DNA from: Eubacteriaceae bacterium
GTDB lineage: Bacteria > Bacillota > Clostridia > Eubacteriales > Eubacteriaceae
Direction of reading: 5' to 3'
NCBI GenBank assembly: GCA_030156895.1
Contig: JASGLP010000002.1
Span: 58,803 to 122,802 of the forward strand
Length of the DNA stretch: 64,000 nucleotides
Shown here: piece by piece, positions 35,199-43,722 of the stretch
Position numbering within the stretch: position 1 is the stretch's first letter
Layout of the letters: each line of letters begins with the position of its first letter
The notes under the pieces: model-generated
What the model saw: only the letters and a program-made list of their open reading frames with translations
Told to the model about the DNA's origin: nothing
The model's database searches: none
Made by a program: the position numbers and the translations under genes

Positions 35199-35245
35199 CT
35201 GTTGTTTTTAAGCTTTGTCACGACCTAAGTATTTTGCTCATTACC

Positions 35246-35335
35246 TTACCTTTTGCCAGTTCGTCGATCAGCTATTTTTACATAGAGTGGATAGACGCTG
35301 GCAAAAGTCATCCTGTAAATTTTAGCTTGGGGCAT
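35246..35335 (-). pseudogene. DUF2200 protein, N-terminal fragment
   Basis: After GGAGGAAAAA an ATG opens MPQAKIYRMTFASVYPLYV, the start of DUF2200 proteins (KIYxMSFASVYPxY). It runs out of homology after about 20 codons and stops at codon 30; the family has about 110. The shifted frame that follows (IDELAKGKVMSKILRS, stop near 35220) looks like the tail of a different protein, so the break is probably a deletion joining two genes. Confidence 0.7.
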
Positions 35336-35347
35336 TTTTTCCTCCTA

Positions 35348-35619
35348 CTAAATGCGTTCTTTAATCGTTACCGTTACCGAATCCCCGGGCTGTTTACCAA
35401 TCTTCTCTCTGATATCTTTTCTGATCCCGATTATGTGTCCCGGTGTTTTCATTCTAACCAGGCTGCCATCATAAGGAAAACCATCGAAAGTAGCGCTTAC
35501 CTTGACTCTGCCCTTGCCAAACTCTTCTTTACATCATAAGGGAACTCGATATAAGCACCATTAATATCAGGAACTTTTTTGATTGGAGCTGTAAATTCAT
35601 ATACTTTTTCGTTCATCAT
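35348..35619 (-). pseudogene. DUF1905 protein, frameshifted
   Basis: The frame from 35619 gives MMNEKVYEFTAPIKKVPDIN then [12 protein letters not shown] and stops early. Adding one base in the AAGAAGAG tract restores [40 protein letters not shown] and a normal C-terminus ending TIKERI at the TAG at 35348. This is a complete DUF1905 domain apart from the single lost base. A sequencing error would look the same. Confidence 0.85.
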
Positions 35620-35694
35620 TTTTTCCTTTCTTCAATACTTCAGTTTTTAGCTATTTTATGCCGCCATTATAAACCATGTCGTTTTTAGTTGCAA

Positions 35695-36501
35695 TCATTT
35701 TATAGGGAAGCAGATTTCCGTTACCATTTCATCCGGATTCTGTGTTTGAGCCGGACTGACATGATAGATGCAAAACATTGCCCCTGCAAATTGATAACCA
35801 TTGTCTTTTACCCACTGGGCTACACAGGTGTTGACCTCCGTTAAATATTCATAGCTTCCTTTTAACACAGCCGAAGCATAAGTGATGGCTTCAACATTTT
35901 TGAAGACCACATGTTCGGTGTTCTGATAATTTCCTTTTACCGAAATCTGAATTTCCACATCAACATCATTTTCCTTGTAGCCTTCATCATGAAAAATTGC
36001 TATACTGTAGCAAGGTTCATCGACTTTCAGATTACCAGTTTCCTTCATCATCCTTTCCCACAGCATTCCCTCCTGATCATAAGTTGGGATTACATCTCTC
36101 ACACTGGCTACATAACGGGGATTAAGAGTTTTAATTGTAACATTGAAATTCATTGCGGTTTCATCCTTTCTTAGCCGTTTAATGGCTGTTTCAAGGAGTC
36201 GTATTCGCTGCTGGGTTTCTTTTTCCTGCTCCTGAAGCTCAGTATGCTTAATCGCAAGAAATTCTGCCAGAGCCTCTGGATCATCCTAATTTTTTAAAAT
36301 TTCTATGATTGCTGCCAGACTGAAATCCATATCCTTTAAAGCTTGAATGCGCCCGGCAAGCCTTAACTGTTCTTCGCTATAATAACGGTATCCCGAAGAG
36401 GGATCGGTCATCCTGGGTTGCAGCAAACCAATTTCATCATAATGTCGCAGCATACGAATACTGATCCTTGATAGTTTTGAAAAATCACCAATTTTTAACA
36501 T
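35695..36501 (-). pseudogene. MerR-GyrI regulator interrupted by an in-frame TAG
   Basis: Codons from 36501 give a MerR HTH (MLKIGDFSKLSRISIRMLRH, YDEIGLLQP) up to EILKN, then TAG at 36286-36288. The same frame continues DDPEALAEFLAIKHTELQEQ, a coiled-coil linker, and a full GyrI-like domain from MNFNVTIKTLNPRYVASVRD to FPIK at 35695. Relatives have Tyr at the stop position (K-x-Y-D-D-P-E-A-L), so a TAT/TAC to TAG change is simplest. As read, the HTH and the ligand domain are separate; the latter could restart at 36153 (weak AGAAAGG site). Confidence 0.88.
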
Positions 36502-37106
36502 TTTTTCCTCACATATGTGTATTTTGAGCTCGCCTTTATTATGAAGTATCCCATAGTGTAAGAGTCAAGAACAAATCGAAAATTTTCACCAACAATGAAA
36601 CTCATTAAAATTCCCATCATATTTTTCACCTGAATTTCTAAAAGCATCGCAGCGTTTTTCATCTGCCACTCAAGCCCTAGGGTATTATTACAGGCAGCAA
36701 ATGCAGCAACAATACCTTGATCATAAAGAGCTTCGAAACCCGGTTCAAGGGCTCCGGATATAACAACCGCGGGAATTCCCTGTGTTTTAGCTCGTTTTCC
36801 AACTCCGCTGACTACTTTTCCCAGTGGGCTTTGATTATCTGTTTTTCCCTCAACCGTAATTATCAGATCAGCTCGCTTTGTTAAATGATCAAATTTGATT
36901 GTATCAAGGAGAATTTCCAGTCCCGACTGCATTTGAACACCAAAAATTGATACCAGTGGTAAAGCCGTTCCTCCGGCGGCGCCAATTCCCGATCTCCTTA
37001 ATAGCGACTGCTTTGACTCTCGCTCTAATAACGAGCCGAAAGATTTAAGTCCATAATCAAGTCGAGCGACTATCTCAGGTGTCGCACCTTTTTGCGGTCC
37101 GTACAT
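36495..37106 (-). pseudogene. glycerate kinase, N-terminally truncated
   Basis: The frame begins in mid-family at YGPQKGATPEIVARLDYGLK and continues with the conserved GIGAAGGTALPLVSIFGVQM and RADLIITVEGKTDNQSPLGK. Glycerate kinases of this family have about 380 residues; the first 170 or so, with the substrate-binding part, are gone, and a stop lies 5 codons before the homology. The last 35 residues look like read-through into the MerR promoter. No ribosome site. It would have phosphorylated D-glycerate. Confidence 0.85.
36538..36568 (-). promoter_or_regulatory. MerR-type promoter with 19-bp spacer
   Basis: Minus-strand TTGACT (36568-36563), 19-base spacer, CATAAT (36543-36538). The long spacer and the CTTACACTATGGGATACTT sequence within it are typical of promoters untwisted by MerR-family activators. 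It serves the MerR-GyrI gene and lies inside the tail of the glycerate kinase remnant. Confidence 0.8.
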
Positions 37107-37211
37107 GAACTTTATCCATTAAGTTCCCTTTTATATTTAATTTTTGTACAAATCGTGATATAGTAATAACATTAAGAATTAAATCAACGCTAACTCAAAG
37201 AGGTTAATAAC

Positions 37212-38021
37212 ATGCAATTTTCAAATATCGGCATTGCTATCATACTAACAGTTCTGGCAGGGCTTTCCACCGGCATTGGTGGTCTGATTGTTATAACTTT
37301 TGAAAAAACGAATACTAAACTTTTATCTGTTGCTTTAGGCTTTTCTGCCGGAGTAATGATTTATGTTTCTTTCGTGGAACTTTTTTATGAATCTCGCCAA
37401 CTGCTTACGGCTAATCTAGGTGAAGCAACTGGAACCTGGATCAATGTCATTTCTTTTTTTGGTGGAATGCTTTTTATTGCCATCATTGATAAACTGGTTC
37501 CATCCTATGAGAATCCTCATGAAGCACATATGGTTGAAGAAGCTTCCTCCTGCCCCTCGGATGGCAGTCAGAAACTGCTGCGTGTTGGATTGGTAACAGC
37601 CTTGATCATCGCCATCCATAATTTCCCAGAAGGGATGGCCACTTTCGTCTCAACAATTCAGCAACCTTCACTGGGAGTTGCCATTGCAATTGCGGTTGCC
37701 ATTCACAACATTCCGGAAGGTATGTCTGTGGCAATCCCTGTTTTTTGTGCCACTGGTGATCGACGTAAAGCTCTGCGCTGGTCACTTTTTTCCGGTATGG
37801 CAGAACCTGTCGGCGCTATCGTTGCCTACCTCTTGCTTTTGCCAATTCTTAATGATACGGTTTTTGGCATCCTATTCGCTGCTATTGCCGGAATTATGGT
37901 TTTTATTTCCTTTGACGAATTATTGCCAACTGCCAGAGAATATGGTGAACATCATCTATCGATTTATGGCCTGATCGGGGGAATGCTTTTAATGTCTATC
38001 AGCCTGGTTTTGATCGGCTAG
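37212..38021 (+). CDS. zupT: ZIP-family zinc transporter ZupT
   Basis: 269 residues with eight membrane helices. Helices 4 and 5 carry the metal-site motifs AIHNFPEGMATF and AIHNIPEGMSVA, the ZIP signature. The loop between helices 3 and 4 is short and has one His (PHEAHMVEEASSC). It takes up zinc and other divalent metals into the cytosol. AGAGG precedes the ATG. Monocistronic; ends with TAG. Confidence 0.95.
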   Translation: MQFSNIGIAIILTVLAGLSTGIGGLIVITFEKTNTKLLSVALGFSAGVMIYVSFVELFYESRQLLTANLGEATGTWINVISFFGGMLFIAIIDKLVPSYENPHEAHMVEEASSCPSDGSQKLLRVGLVTALIIAIHNFPEGMATFVSTIQQPSLGVAIAIAVAIHNIPEGMSVAIPVFCATGDRRKALRWSLFSGMAEPVGAIVAYLLLLPILNDTVFGILFAAIAGIMVFISFDELLPTAREYGEHHLSIYGLIGGMLLMSISLVLIG

Positions 38022-38046
38022 CTTTTATCAGTCCAAAATTAATTAT

Positions 38047-38152
38047 TTTAGGCTGACTTATGGTTGTCCAAATCGCATCGGACAAACCACTCTACATAAG
38101 TTGCAATCGATTGCGTCAAAGGTGTGAATTATCTTACGCCTTTCAGCCTTAA
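38047..38152 (+). repeat. structured intergenic element, four-way-junction-like
   Basis: Outer arms TTTTAGGCTGA and TCAGCCTTAAA (one mismatch) enclose three hairpins: ACTTATG...CATAAGT with an inner GGTTGTCC/GGACAAACC stem (38056-38101), the perfect palindrome GCAATCGATTGC (38103-38114), and AAAGG...CCTTT (38118-38143). Together they fold into a cloverleaf-like shape of about 105 bases. It may be a small mobile repeat with terminal inverted arms or an RNA. Its position right behind zupT would also let it act as a terminator. Confidence 0.6.
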
Positions 38153-38469
38153 ACTAAATTTGCTGATAACTATAATACCAAGGATTTAGCCTATAATTTG
38201 AAACTTTTCTATTATTATACCAAAAAATACTTCTATTCTATCTTTTCGAACTTATATTTTACAAATTTTCAATCCAATTTTATCCAATCGCACTTTAACA
38301 TGACGAAACGTATTTTAAACATTGTATATTGATAAATTTCAATTATTTTATTAAAATAAATAAATATAACATGTTATAAAATAACGAATCATAATATTGC
38401 TCGTAATGTTTCTATAATGAAATCAAATTTATTATTGAGTTCAAAGCAGGCTAAGAACAGGAGGAAAAG
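38153..38469 (+). promoter_or_regulatory. AT-rich upstream region of the methyltransferase-importer operon
   Basis: No gene. A perfect 14-bp palindrome TATAACATGTTATA lies at 38365-38378 and a TATAAT box at about 38415-38420. The palindrome halves (TATAAC/GTTATA) are the same as those around the FmdE operon start at 16331-16346, where a shortened version (TATAAATGTTATA) also occurs. A shared regulator for both importers is possible. Confidence 0.5.
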
Positions 38470-39087
38470 ATGAACAAAGAACAAGCACTGGGGATGGAAA
38501 AAATTGCCAAAGGGCCCTTTGCCCCAATCTATCCGGCAATGGCCAAAGAATTAATTGAAAAAAGCCAGAAAAAAAATGGCGTATGCCTAGATATTGGTGG
38601 TGGCGGCGGTCAGCTAGGTTTAAATATCAAAGCATTGACAAATATGGAAGTAGTCAATCTTGATATTAATCCCTTTACTATTGATATTGCTATAGAAAAT
38701 GCCAAGGAAATGGGACAAACAGAGAATTTCCAGGCCATTGCAGCTGACGTCCAAGCCTTGCCTATGGAAAATGACAGTATTGATTTATGTGTCAGCCGTG
38801 GTTCATACTGGTTCTGGGAGGATCGGGCCCAGGGATTCAGAGAAATTAAACGTGTCCTTAAAAAAGATGGTATCGCCATCATCGGTTGTGGATTTGTTAG
38901 TAATGAAATACTCCAAGATGTCATTAAGAAAATGGCTACTGTTAAACCGGAATGGAATGAAATGCGCATCAATATGTTTAAAAACAACCCTGTTGAAGAT
39001 TTTAAAAGAGCTCTTATTGAAGCCAGCATTGATAATTTTGTTATCGAAGAGTATTCACACAGCCGATGGATTATCATCAGAAAATAA
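38470..39087 (+). CDS. class I SAM-dependent methyltransferase
   Basis: 205 residues, start after AGGAGGAAAAG. Motif I is CLDIGGGGGQLGLNI, the acidic end of strand 2 is VNLDINP, and motif IV-like PMENDSIDLCVSRGSYWFWE precedes GFREIKRVLKKDG. It lies 55 bp ahead of a FecCD-type importer on the same strand, a pairing I recall in anaerobe metal or metallophore loci. It may modify the imported ligand or a related cofactor. No specific substrate can be named. Confidence 0.85.
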   Translation: MNKEQALGMEKIAKGPFAPIYPAMAKELIEKSQKKNGVCLDIGGGGGQLGLNIKALTNMEVVNLDINPFTIDIAIENAKEMGQTENFQAIAADVQALPMENDSIDLCVSRGSYWFWEDRAQGFREIKRVLKKDGIAIIGCGFVSNEILQDVIKKMATVKPEWNEMRINMFKNNPVEDFKRALIEASIDNFVIEEYSHSRWIIIRK

Positions 39088-39142
39088 TCAGGAACCGTAC
39101 ATCAAAAATTATTTAGTCAAATGAAAATTAAGGAGACAAGTT

Positions 39143-40270
39143 ATGCAAAAGATTATCAATAATCACCAATTCGCACCAATTGCACTCATCATTTTATTGT
39201 TGGCAACCATGTTCCTTGGCGGAGGATGCAGTAGCTCATCTGCTACCGCTGCTGATAGCAGCTCGACAGATTTCCAACCCTACACCATCACCGATATGGG
39301 CGGCCGAGAGGTAACAATCGAAGCGCCAATCGAAAAAGCTTATGCCTCAAATCTAATCGGTATTTTATACATTGAGACGATGGATATCACCAAACTTGGT
39401 GGTTGGACCAATGAGCTGTCAGCTAGTGAAAAAGCTTATATTCCAGATGAATATGAAGATCTGCCTATGTTAGGTGGTTGGTCTTCGGCCAATCCAACGG
39501 CCAATATTGAAGAGCTGGTTAATGCCGATATTGATGTCATTCTAGTAACTGCCATCGTCAGTCAGAAAGTAATTGATACGGCTGATAATATCCAAAGCCA
39601 AACTGGGATACCCACTGTAATTGTTTCTTCAGATTTAAATAGTCTGGGTGAGGCCTATACCCTTTTGGGTACGCTTTTTGAAGAAGCTGAGCGTGGTCAA
39701 GAGTTATCAGATTATTGTGTCGAAAGCCTAGCTGAAACTAAAGCAATGATTGATCAAGTTCCAGATGATGAAAAGGTAAGGGTCTTTTATTCTGAAGGAA
39801 CTAATGGCATGGAAACAGACCCCAGTGGGTCAATGCATACTCAGGCCTTCGACTTTGTTGGTGCTGTAAATGTCGCCGACATTAGTGAAAATACCGCCAA
39901 TGGCCTAGTCGGCCAATCAGAGGTATCGCTGGAACAGATTATCGCCTGGAATCCTCAGTTTATAATTCGAAACAGTACTTATACCGAGGCTGATCCGACT
40001 GCTGCCGTTGATGAAATTATGGACAATTCAGACTGGGCAAATATTAAGGCTGTGCAAGATGGCAATGTTTATCAGACTCCAGCTCTACCCAATAACTGGA
40101 TCGATCGAGCGCCATCTGTCAATCGTGTATTAGGCGTCAAATGGCTGGCCGATCTCTTTTATCCGGATTACGTAGATTATGATATCCATGAGGAAGCCAA
40201 AGAATTCTTTTCATTGTTCTATAATCTGGATTTAAGTGATGAGGACCTGAATACAATACTCGGTGAATAA
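39143..40270 (+). CDS. FecCD-type importer, substrate-binding lipoprotein
   Basis: 375 residues. Lipoprotein signal with lipobox LGGGCSS (Cys about 29), then a Ser/Ala linker and TITDMGGREVTIEAPIEKAY, the N-lobe start of class III binding proteins. ILVTAIVSQKVID and AWNPQFIIRNSTYTEADP follow in the two lobes. The C-terminus (DEDLNTILGE) matches many iron/cobalamin/metal binding proteins. Ligand not determined: iron chelate, corrinoid or molybdate/tungstate. GGAGAC site before ATG. Confidence 0.9.
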   Translation: MQKIINNHQFAPIALIILLLATMFLGGGCSSSSATAADSSSTDFQPYTITDMGGREVTIEAPIEKAYASNLIGILYIETMDITKLGGWTNELSASEKAYIPDEYEDLPMLGGWSSANPTANIEELVNADIDVILVTAIVSQKVIDTADNIQSQTGIPTVIVSSDLNSLGEAYTLLGTLFEEAERGQELSDYCVESLAETKAMIDQVPDDEKVRVFYSEGTNGMETDPSGSMHTQAFDFVGAVNVADISENTANGLVGQSEVSLEQIIAWNPQFIIRNSTYTEADPTAAVDEIMDNSDWANIKAVQDGNVYQTPALPNNWIDRAPSVNRVLGVKWLADLFYPDYVDYDIHEEAKEFFSLFYNLDLSDEDLNTILGE

Positions 40271-41264
40271 CCGTAAACTAGGAATAGCGCTTTTTGTTCT
40301 GGCTATTATACTTTCATTGATTTCAATCGGAATCGGTCGCTATCACATTGCCATAACTGATATTTTAAAAACACTTTTTCAGGTCACTCAAGTATCGAAA
40401 AATGTTTCAGCAACCGTTATGAATGTGCGAATTCCCAGAACAATAGGAGCCATGATTGTCGGATTATCCCTGGCCACAGCCGGCGCCATTTATCAGGGAT
40501 TATTCGGCAATCCCATGGCTTCCCCGAATATTCTGGGGGCTGCTTCTGGAGCTGGTTTTGGCGCCGCACTGGCTTTACTCTGGGAAAAGAGTGATCTGAT
40601 CGTGCAGATATCCGCTTTCTTCTTTGGGATCATTGCCGTCTTATCAACCAAACGAATCAGTCGAATGATCAACCGCAATGCCGAATCACAAATTATTTTA
40701 GTTCTGGTCGGCATGGTCGTTTCCGCATTGTTTAGCGCTTTTATCAGCCTGACAAAATATTTTGCTGACGTAGATAACCAACTCCCATCAATCACTTTCT
40801 GGCTAATGGGAGGCCTTGGAAACATTAAACGAAATGAAGCCCTAATCATCTTTCCAATCGTCATTCTTTTATGCCTCTATGCCATTTACAAAGCTTGGAT
40901 TTTAAATGTCCTCAGTTGCGGTGACGAAGAAGCAGCCATGTTGGGAATCAATGTCAAGAAAGAACGACGAATCCTGATGTTTATTGCCACCCTGCTGAGT
41001 TCCATCGCCGTATCACTTGGCGGCATGGTTGGCTGGGTCGGAATTCTGATTCCGCACATTGCCAGAATGCTGGTAGGGTCAAATTATCGCAGTTTACTGC
41101 CAGTTACAGCCTTACTGGGTTGCAACTATATGCTTGTGATGGATATGCTGGCCAGAAACATTGCGCAGGTGGAAATTCCCTTGGGAATTTTAACCGCTAT
41201 TGTTGGTGCCCCTTTTTTTGTTGCCCTTCTACTGCGCACCGATATCCTGGGAAAGGAGATATGA
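40263..41264 (+). CDS. FecCD-type importer, permease 1
   Basis: 333 residues beginning with GTG that overlaps the binding-protein stop by 8 bases (coupled). FecCD marks: NVRIPRTIGAMIVGLSLATA and GAIYQGLFGNPMASPNILGA near the N-terminus, GGMVGWVGILIPHIARMLVG near the C-terminus, with about nine or ten helices. It differs clearly from permease 2, so the channel is probably a heterodimer. Confidence 0.92.
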   Translation: MNNRKLGIALFVLAIILSLISIGIGRYHIAITDILKTLFQVTQVSKNVSATVMNVRIPRTIGAMIVGLSLATAGAIYQGLFGNPMASPNILGAASGAGFGAALALLWEKSDLIVQISAFFFGIIAVLSTKRISRMINRNAESQIILVLVGMVVSALFSAFISLTKYFADVDNQLPSITFWLMGGLGNIKRNEALIIFPIVILLCLYAIYKAWILNVLSCGDEEAAMLGINVKKERRILMFIATLLSSIAVSLGGMVGWVGILIPHIARMLVGSNYRSLLPVTALLGCNYMLVMDMLARNIAQVEIPLGILTAIVGAPFFVALLLRTDILGKEI

Positions 41265-41265
41265 T

Positions 41266-42306
41266 ATGCCCAGGAAAATTTCATTAATCCTTTTTATTTT
41301 GCCGCTAGTCTTATTGGCAACAATTTTATTATCCTTGATCTTTGGTCGCTATGCGATGTGCTTGACTGATATTACGACAACATTTAAAGAAGTTTTCTTA
41401 TCACTTATCAATCATATCCCACTTAATAATAGCAATAATGAGATTGTTCTCTTTAAAGTACGTCTGCCGCGAATTTTCATGGCCCTTTTATGTGGTGGCG
41501 CATTAGCTTTAGCTGGTCATATCTACCAGAAGGTTTTCAAGAACCCCCTGGTCTCACCGGACATTCTGGGCGCTTCCTCCGGAGCCGGTTTTGGTGCTGC
41601 CATAGGCGTTCTGCTACAGCTCAATTTAATCGGCACCCAAATAACAGCTTTTTTCTTTGGCCTTTTAGCAACTGGACTAGTTCTTTTTATTGGCCAAGTC
41701 TTATATAAAGGTCGCGCTACGGTTTATGTTTTTATTCTTCTGGGGCTGACCGTTAATGCGGTCATGAATGCCGGAATCTCTTTAAGCAAATATATTGCCG
41801 ACCCATACGATGATCTAACCGCTATTACCTTTATGTTAATGGGAAGTCTGTCCAAAGCTGACTGGTATCAGGTGCTTACATTGCTGCTTATTTTAATCGC
41901 CAGTGCCCTGTTCCTGCGAAAAGATGTTTTTCGTATTCAGCTTTTAAGTTTATCCGATGATGAAGCGGAAACACTGGGAGTTAATGTTTCACATCTTCGA
42001 ACTCGATTAATTGTGATTGCAACGCTTCTTACATCCGCTACAGTAGCAACTTGCGGCATTATCGGATGGGTTGGCCTCATTGTTCCCCATATGGTTCGTA
42101 AACTGATGCGGGGACATTGGCAGCATCAGTTTATAATCACCTGGTTTGGTGGTGCACTGTTTTTATTACTGATTGACGATCTGGCCAGAAATATCATGTC
42201 TACCGAAGTACCCTTAAGTATTTTAACCGCCGTCCTGGGCGCTCCCATTTTTCTGGGCATTTTGTTTGGCGACGTGCGTCTTTCAAAAATGGAGGAAAAC
42301 AAATGA
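41266..42306 (+). CDS. FecCD-type importer, permease 2
   Basis: 346 residues; the Met at 41266 follows AAAGGAGATATGAT, so the longer frame from 41200 is rejected. The same landmarks as permease 1 recur: KVRLPRIFMALLCGGALALA, GHIYQKVFKNPLVSPDILGA, and IIGWVGLIVPHMVRKLMRGH. One base separates it from permease 1 and it overlaps the ATPase by 4 bases. Two different permeases in one FecCD operon are less common than a homodimer. Confidence 0.92.
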   Translation: MPRKISLILFILPLVLLATILLSLIFGRYAMCLTDITTTFKEVFLSLINHIPLNNSNNEIVLFKVRLPRIFMALLCGGALALAGHIYQKVFKNPLVSPDILGASSGAGFGAAIGVLLQLNLIGTQITAFFFGLLATGLVLFIGQVLYKGRATVYVFILLGLTVNAVMNAGISLSKYIADPYDDLTAITFMLMGSLSKADWYQVLTLLLILIASALFLRKDVFRIQLLSLSDDEAETLGVNVSHLRTRLIVIATLLTSATVATCGIIGWVGLIVPHMVRKLMRGHWQHQFIITWFGGALFLLLIDDLARNIMSTEVPLSILTAVLGAPIFLGILFGDVRLSKMEENK

Positions 42307-43082
42307 AACACCTGATTGATATTAATCAGCTGACCTGTGGCTATGGACAAAAAATCGTTTTATCCGATATGAATTTTACTGTTAGCAGTGGCGAAATCCT
42401 CTGTATCCTTGGGCCAAACGGTGTTGGTAAGACAACTCTTTTTCGGACGATTCTCGGTTTTTTACCGGAAATTTCTGGGTCGATTAAAATAAATGGACAA
42501 AACAGACAGGATTATTCACGCTCTGAACTGGCTAAAATTGTTGCCTATGTCCCACAGGCACATATTCCTTCTTTTTCATATCGGGTTGAAGACATTATCT
42601 TAATGGGCAGAATCTCGCACTTTCAAAATGGGTCTAAACCAGGTAAAAAAGACCGGCAAATAGTACTTGAAGTAATGGAACGGTTAGAGCTTTCATTTCT
42701 TAAGAACAAGTTATATACCAACATCAGCGGTGGTGAACGACAGATGGTTTTAATCGCCCGGGCACTAGCTCAAGAACCCCTCTTTTTAATCATGGATGAA
42801 CCAACCTCAAATTTGGATTTCGGTAATCAGGTGCGGGTTCTCGAGCAAGTTAAAAACCTGAGTGCTCAGAACATTGGGATTATCATGACTACTCATTCGC
42901 CCGATCACGTTTTCTACTGTTCTGGTGACGTTTTGCTGATTAACGGAAATAAAAAAGTTAATCATGGTCATGTACGCGACATATTAAGAAGCAAAGATTT
43001 GAGTAGAACTTTCGGTATTGATATTGAAGTCGTCGATATTGAGAAAAAAAACGGTGATAGACGTCAAACCTGTGTAATCTGA
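42303..43082 (+). CDS. FecCD-type importer, ATPase
   Basis: 259 residues. Walker A GPNGVGKTT, signature NISGGERQMVLIA, Walker B FLIMDEPTSNLDF and H-loop TTHSPDH. It completes the four-gene transporter. The C-terminal tail is charged (VEKKNGDRRQTC). The stop is followed by a terminator after about 75 bases. Confidence 0.93.
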   Translation: MKHLIDINQLTCGYGQKIVLSDMNFTVSSGEILCILGPNGVGKTTLFRTILGFLPEISGSIKINGQNRQDYSRSELAKIVAYVPQAHIPSFSYRVEDIILMGRISHFQNGSKPGKKDRQIVLEVMERLELSFLKNKLYTNISGGERQMVLIARALAQEPLFLIMDEPTSNLDFGNQVRVLEQVKNLSAQNIGIIMTTHSPDHVFYCSGDVLLINGNKKVNHGHVRDILRSKDLSRTFGIDIEVVDIEKKNGDRRQTCVI

Positions 43083-43154
43083 TTTTCAAACAGTTAAATC
43101 GTGTTATAAAACTCATCTACTCTATAAAGTTATTGGAAAATCGGAAATAAAAAT

Positions 43155-43192
43155 ATCAGGCATTTCAAATTATAAACTTTGAAACGCCTGAT
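43155..43192. terminator. bidirectional terminator
   Basis: ATCAGGCATTTCAAA pairs with TTTGAAACGCCTGAT (one mismatch), between the convergent importer operon and membrane-protein gene. Confidence 0.8.
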
Positions 43193-43230
43193 CATGCTAT
43201 TCCCCCATCTTTGCCACTATTGCCAAGCCA

Positions 43231-43722
43231 TTAAATCTCAATTTTCTTGACTTGCTTTTTAGTGTTCTTCTGAGAATCCGTATTTTTTTGCAAAACAATT
43301 GCAATAGTCATGACCGTTATTGCAATTCCAATCAAGCTAAAGCCCGCAATGAAAAAGTATTTTTGATAATCAGAACCCGTTCCGGCTATTTCCAGTATCC
43401 CGGCCATGAAGCTTCCAACAATTAGGGTTGCAATGCCTGAATTATACAGATTGTAAAATATCCTAAATCCTTTAGATTCAATTAGTCGCGGCACTGACTT
43501 AAATAAAGCCAGATAAAAGAGTGAACCGCCAAGTAGCGAATAGAGAAACATAAATGCCATATATGGAGAAGCAACACCGTGTCCAAATAAACTGTAAATC
43601 CAGTTAATACCCACCAGCAGAACTGAAATAATTCCATAAACCAGTATTGTTTTAACAAATTTATTTTTAGTAACCAATGTAAACAATGTCGCTGACCTCC
43701 CTTTCTTCAATTGTCTTTCCAC
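43231..43722 (-). CDS. four-helix membrane protein of unknown function
   Basis: 163 residues with four predicted helices (ILVYGIISVLLVGINWIYSL; YMAFMFLYSLLGGSLFYLAL; SGIATLIVGSFMAGILEIAG; FFIAGFSLIGIAITVMTIAI) and a Lys-rich cytoplasmic C-terminus. It overlaps the phosphodiester glycosidase gene by 56 bases and so belongs to that operon. I do not know the family. A role with surface glycans follows only from the neighbours. Confidence 0.7.
   Translation of the reverse strand: MERQLKKGRSATLFTLVTKNKFVKTILVYGIISVLLVGINWIYSLFGHGVASPYMAFMFLYSLLGGSLFYLALFKSVPRLIESKGFRIFYNLYNSGIATLIVGSFMAGILEIAGTGSDYQKYFFIAGFSLIGIAITVMTIAIVLQKNTDSQKNTKKQVKKIEI

Noticed and set aside
35234..35539. 101-codon plus-strand frame
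   Set aside because: Antisense to the DUF2200 fragment and the frameshifted DUF1905 gene, which show real homology on the minus strand.
38047..38152. tRNA gene
   Set aside because: The shape is cloverleaf-like, but there is no T-psi-C loop, no plausible anticodon arm of 5 bp with 7-base loop, and stem lengths are wrong.
38153..38469. Cobalamin riboswitch before the second importer
   Set aside because: I looked for the B12-box and conserved core and saw none on the plus strand.
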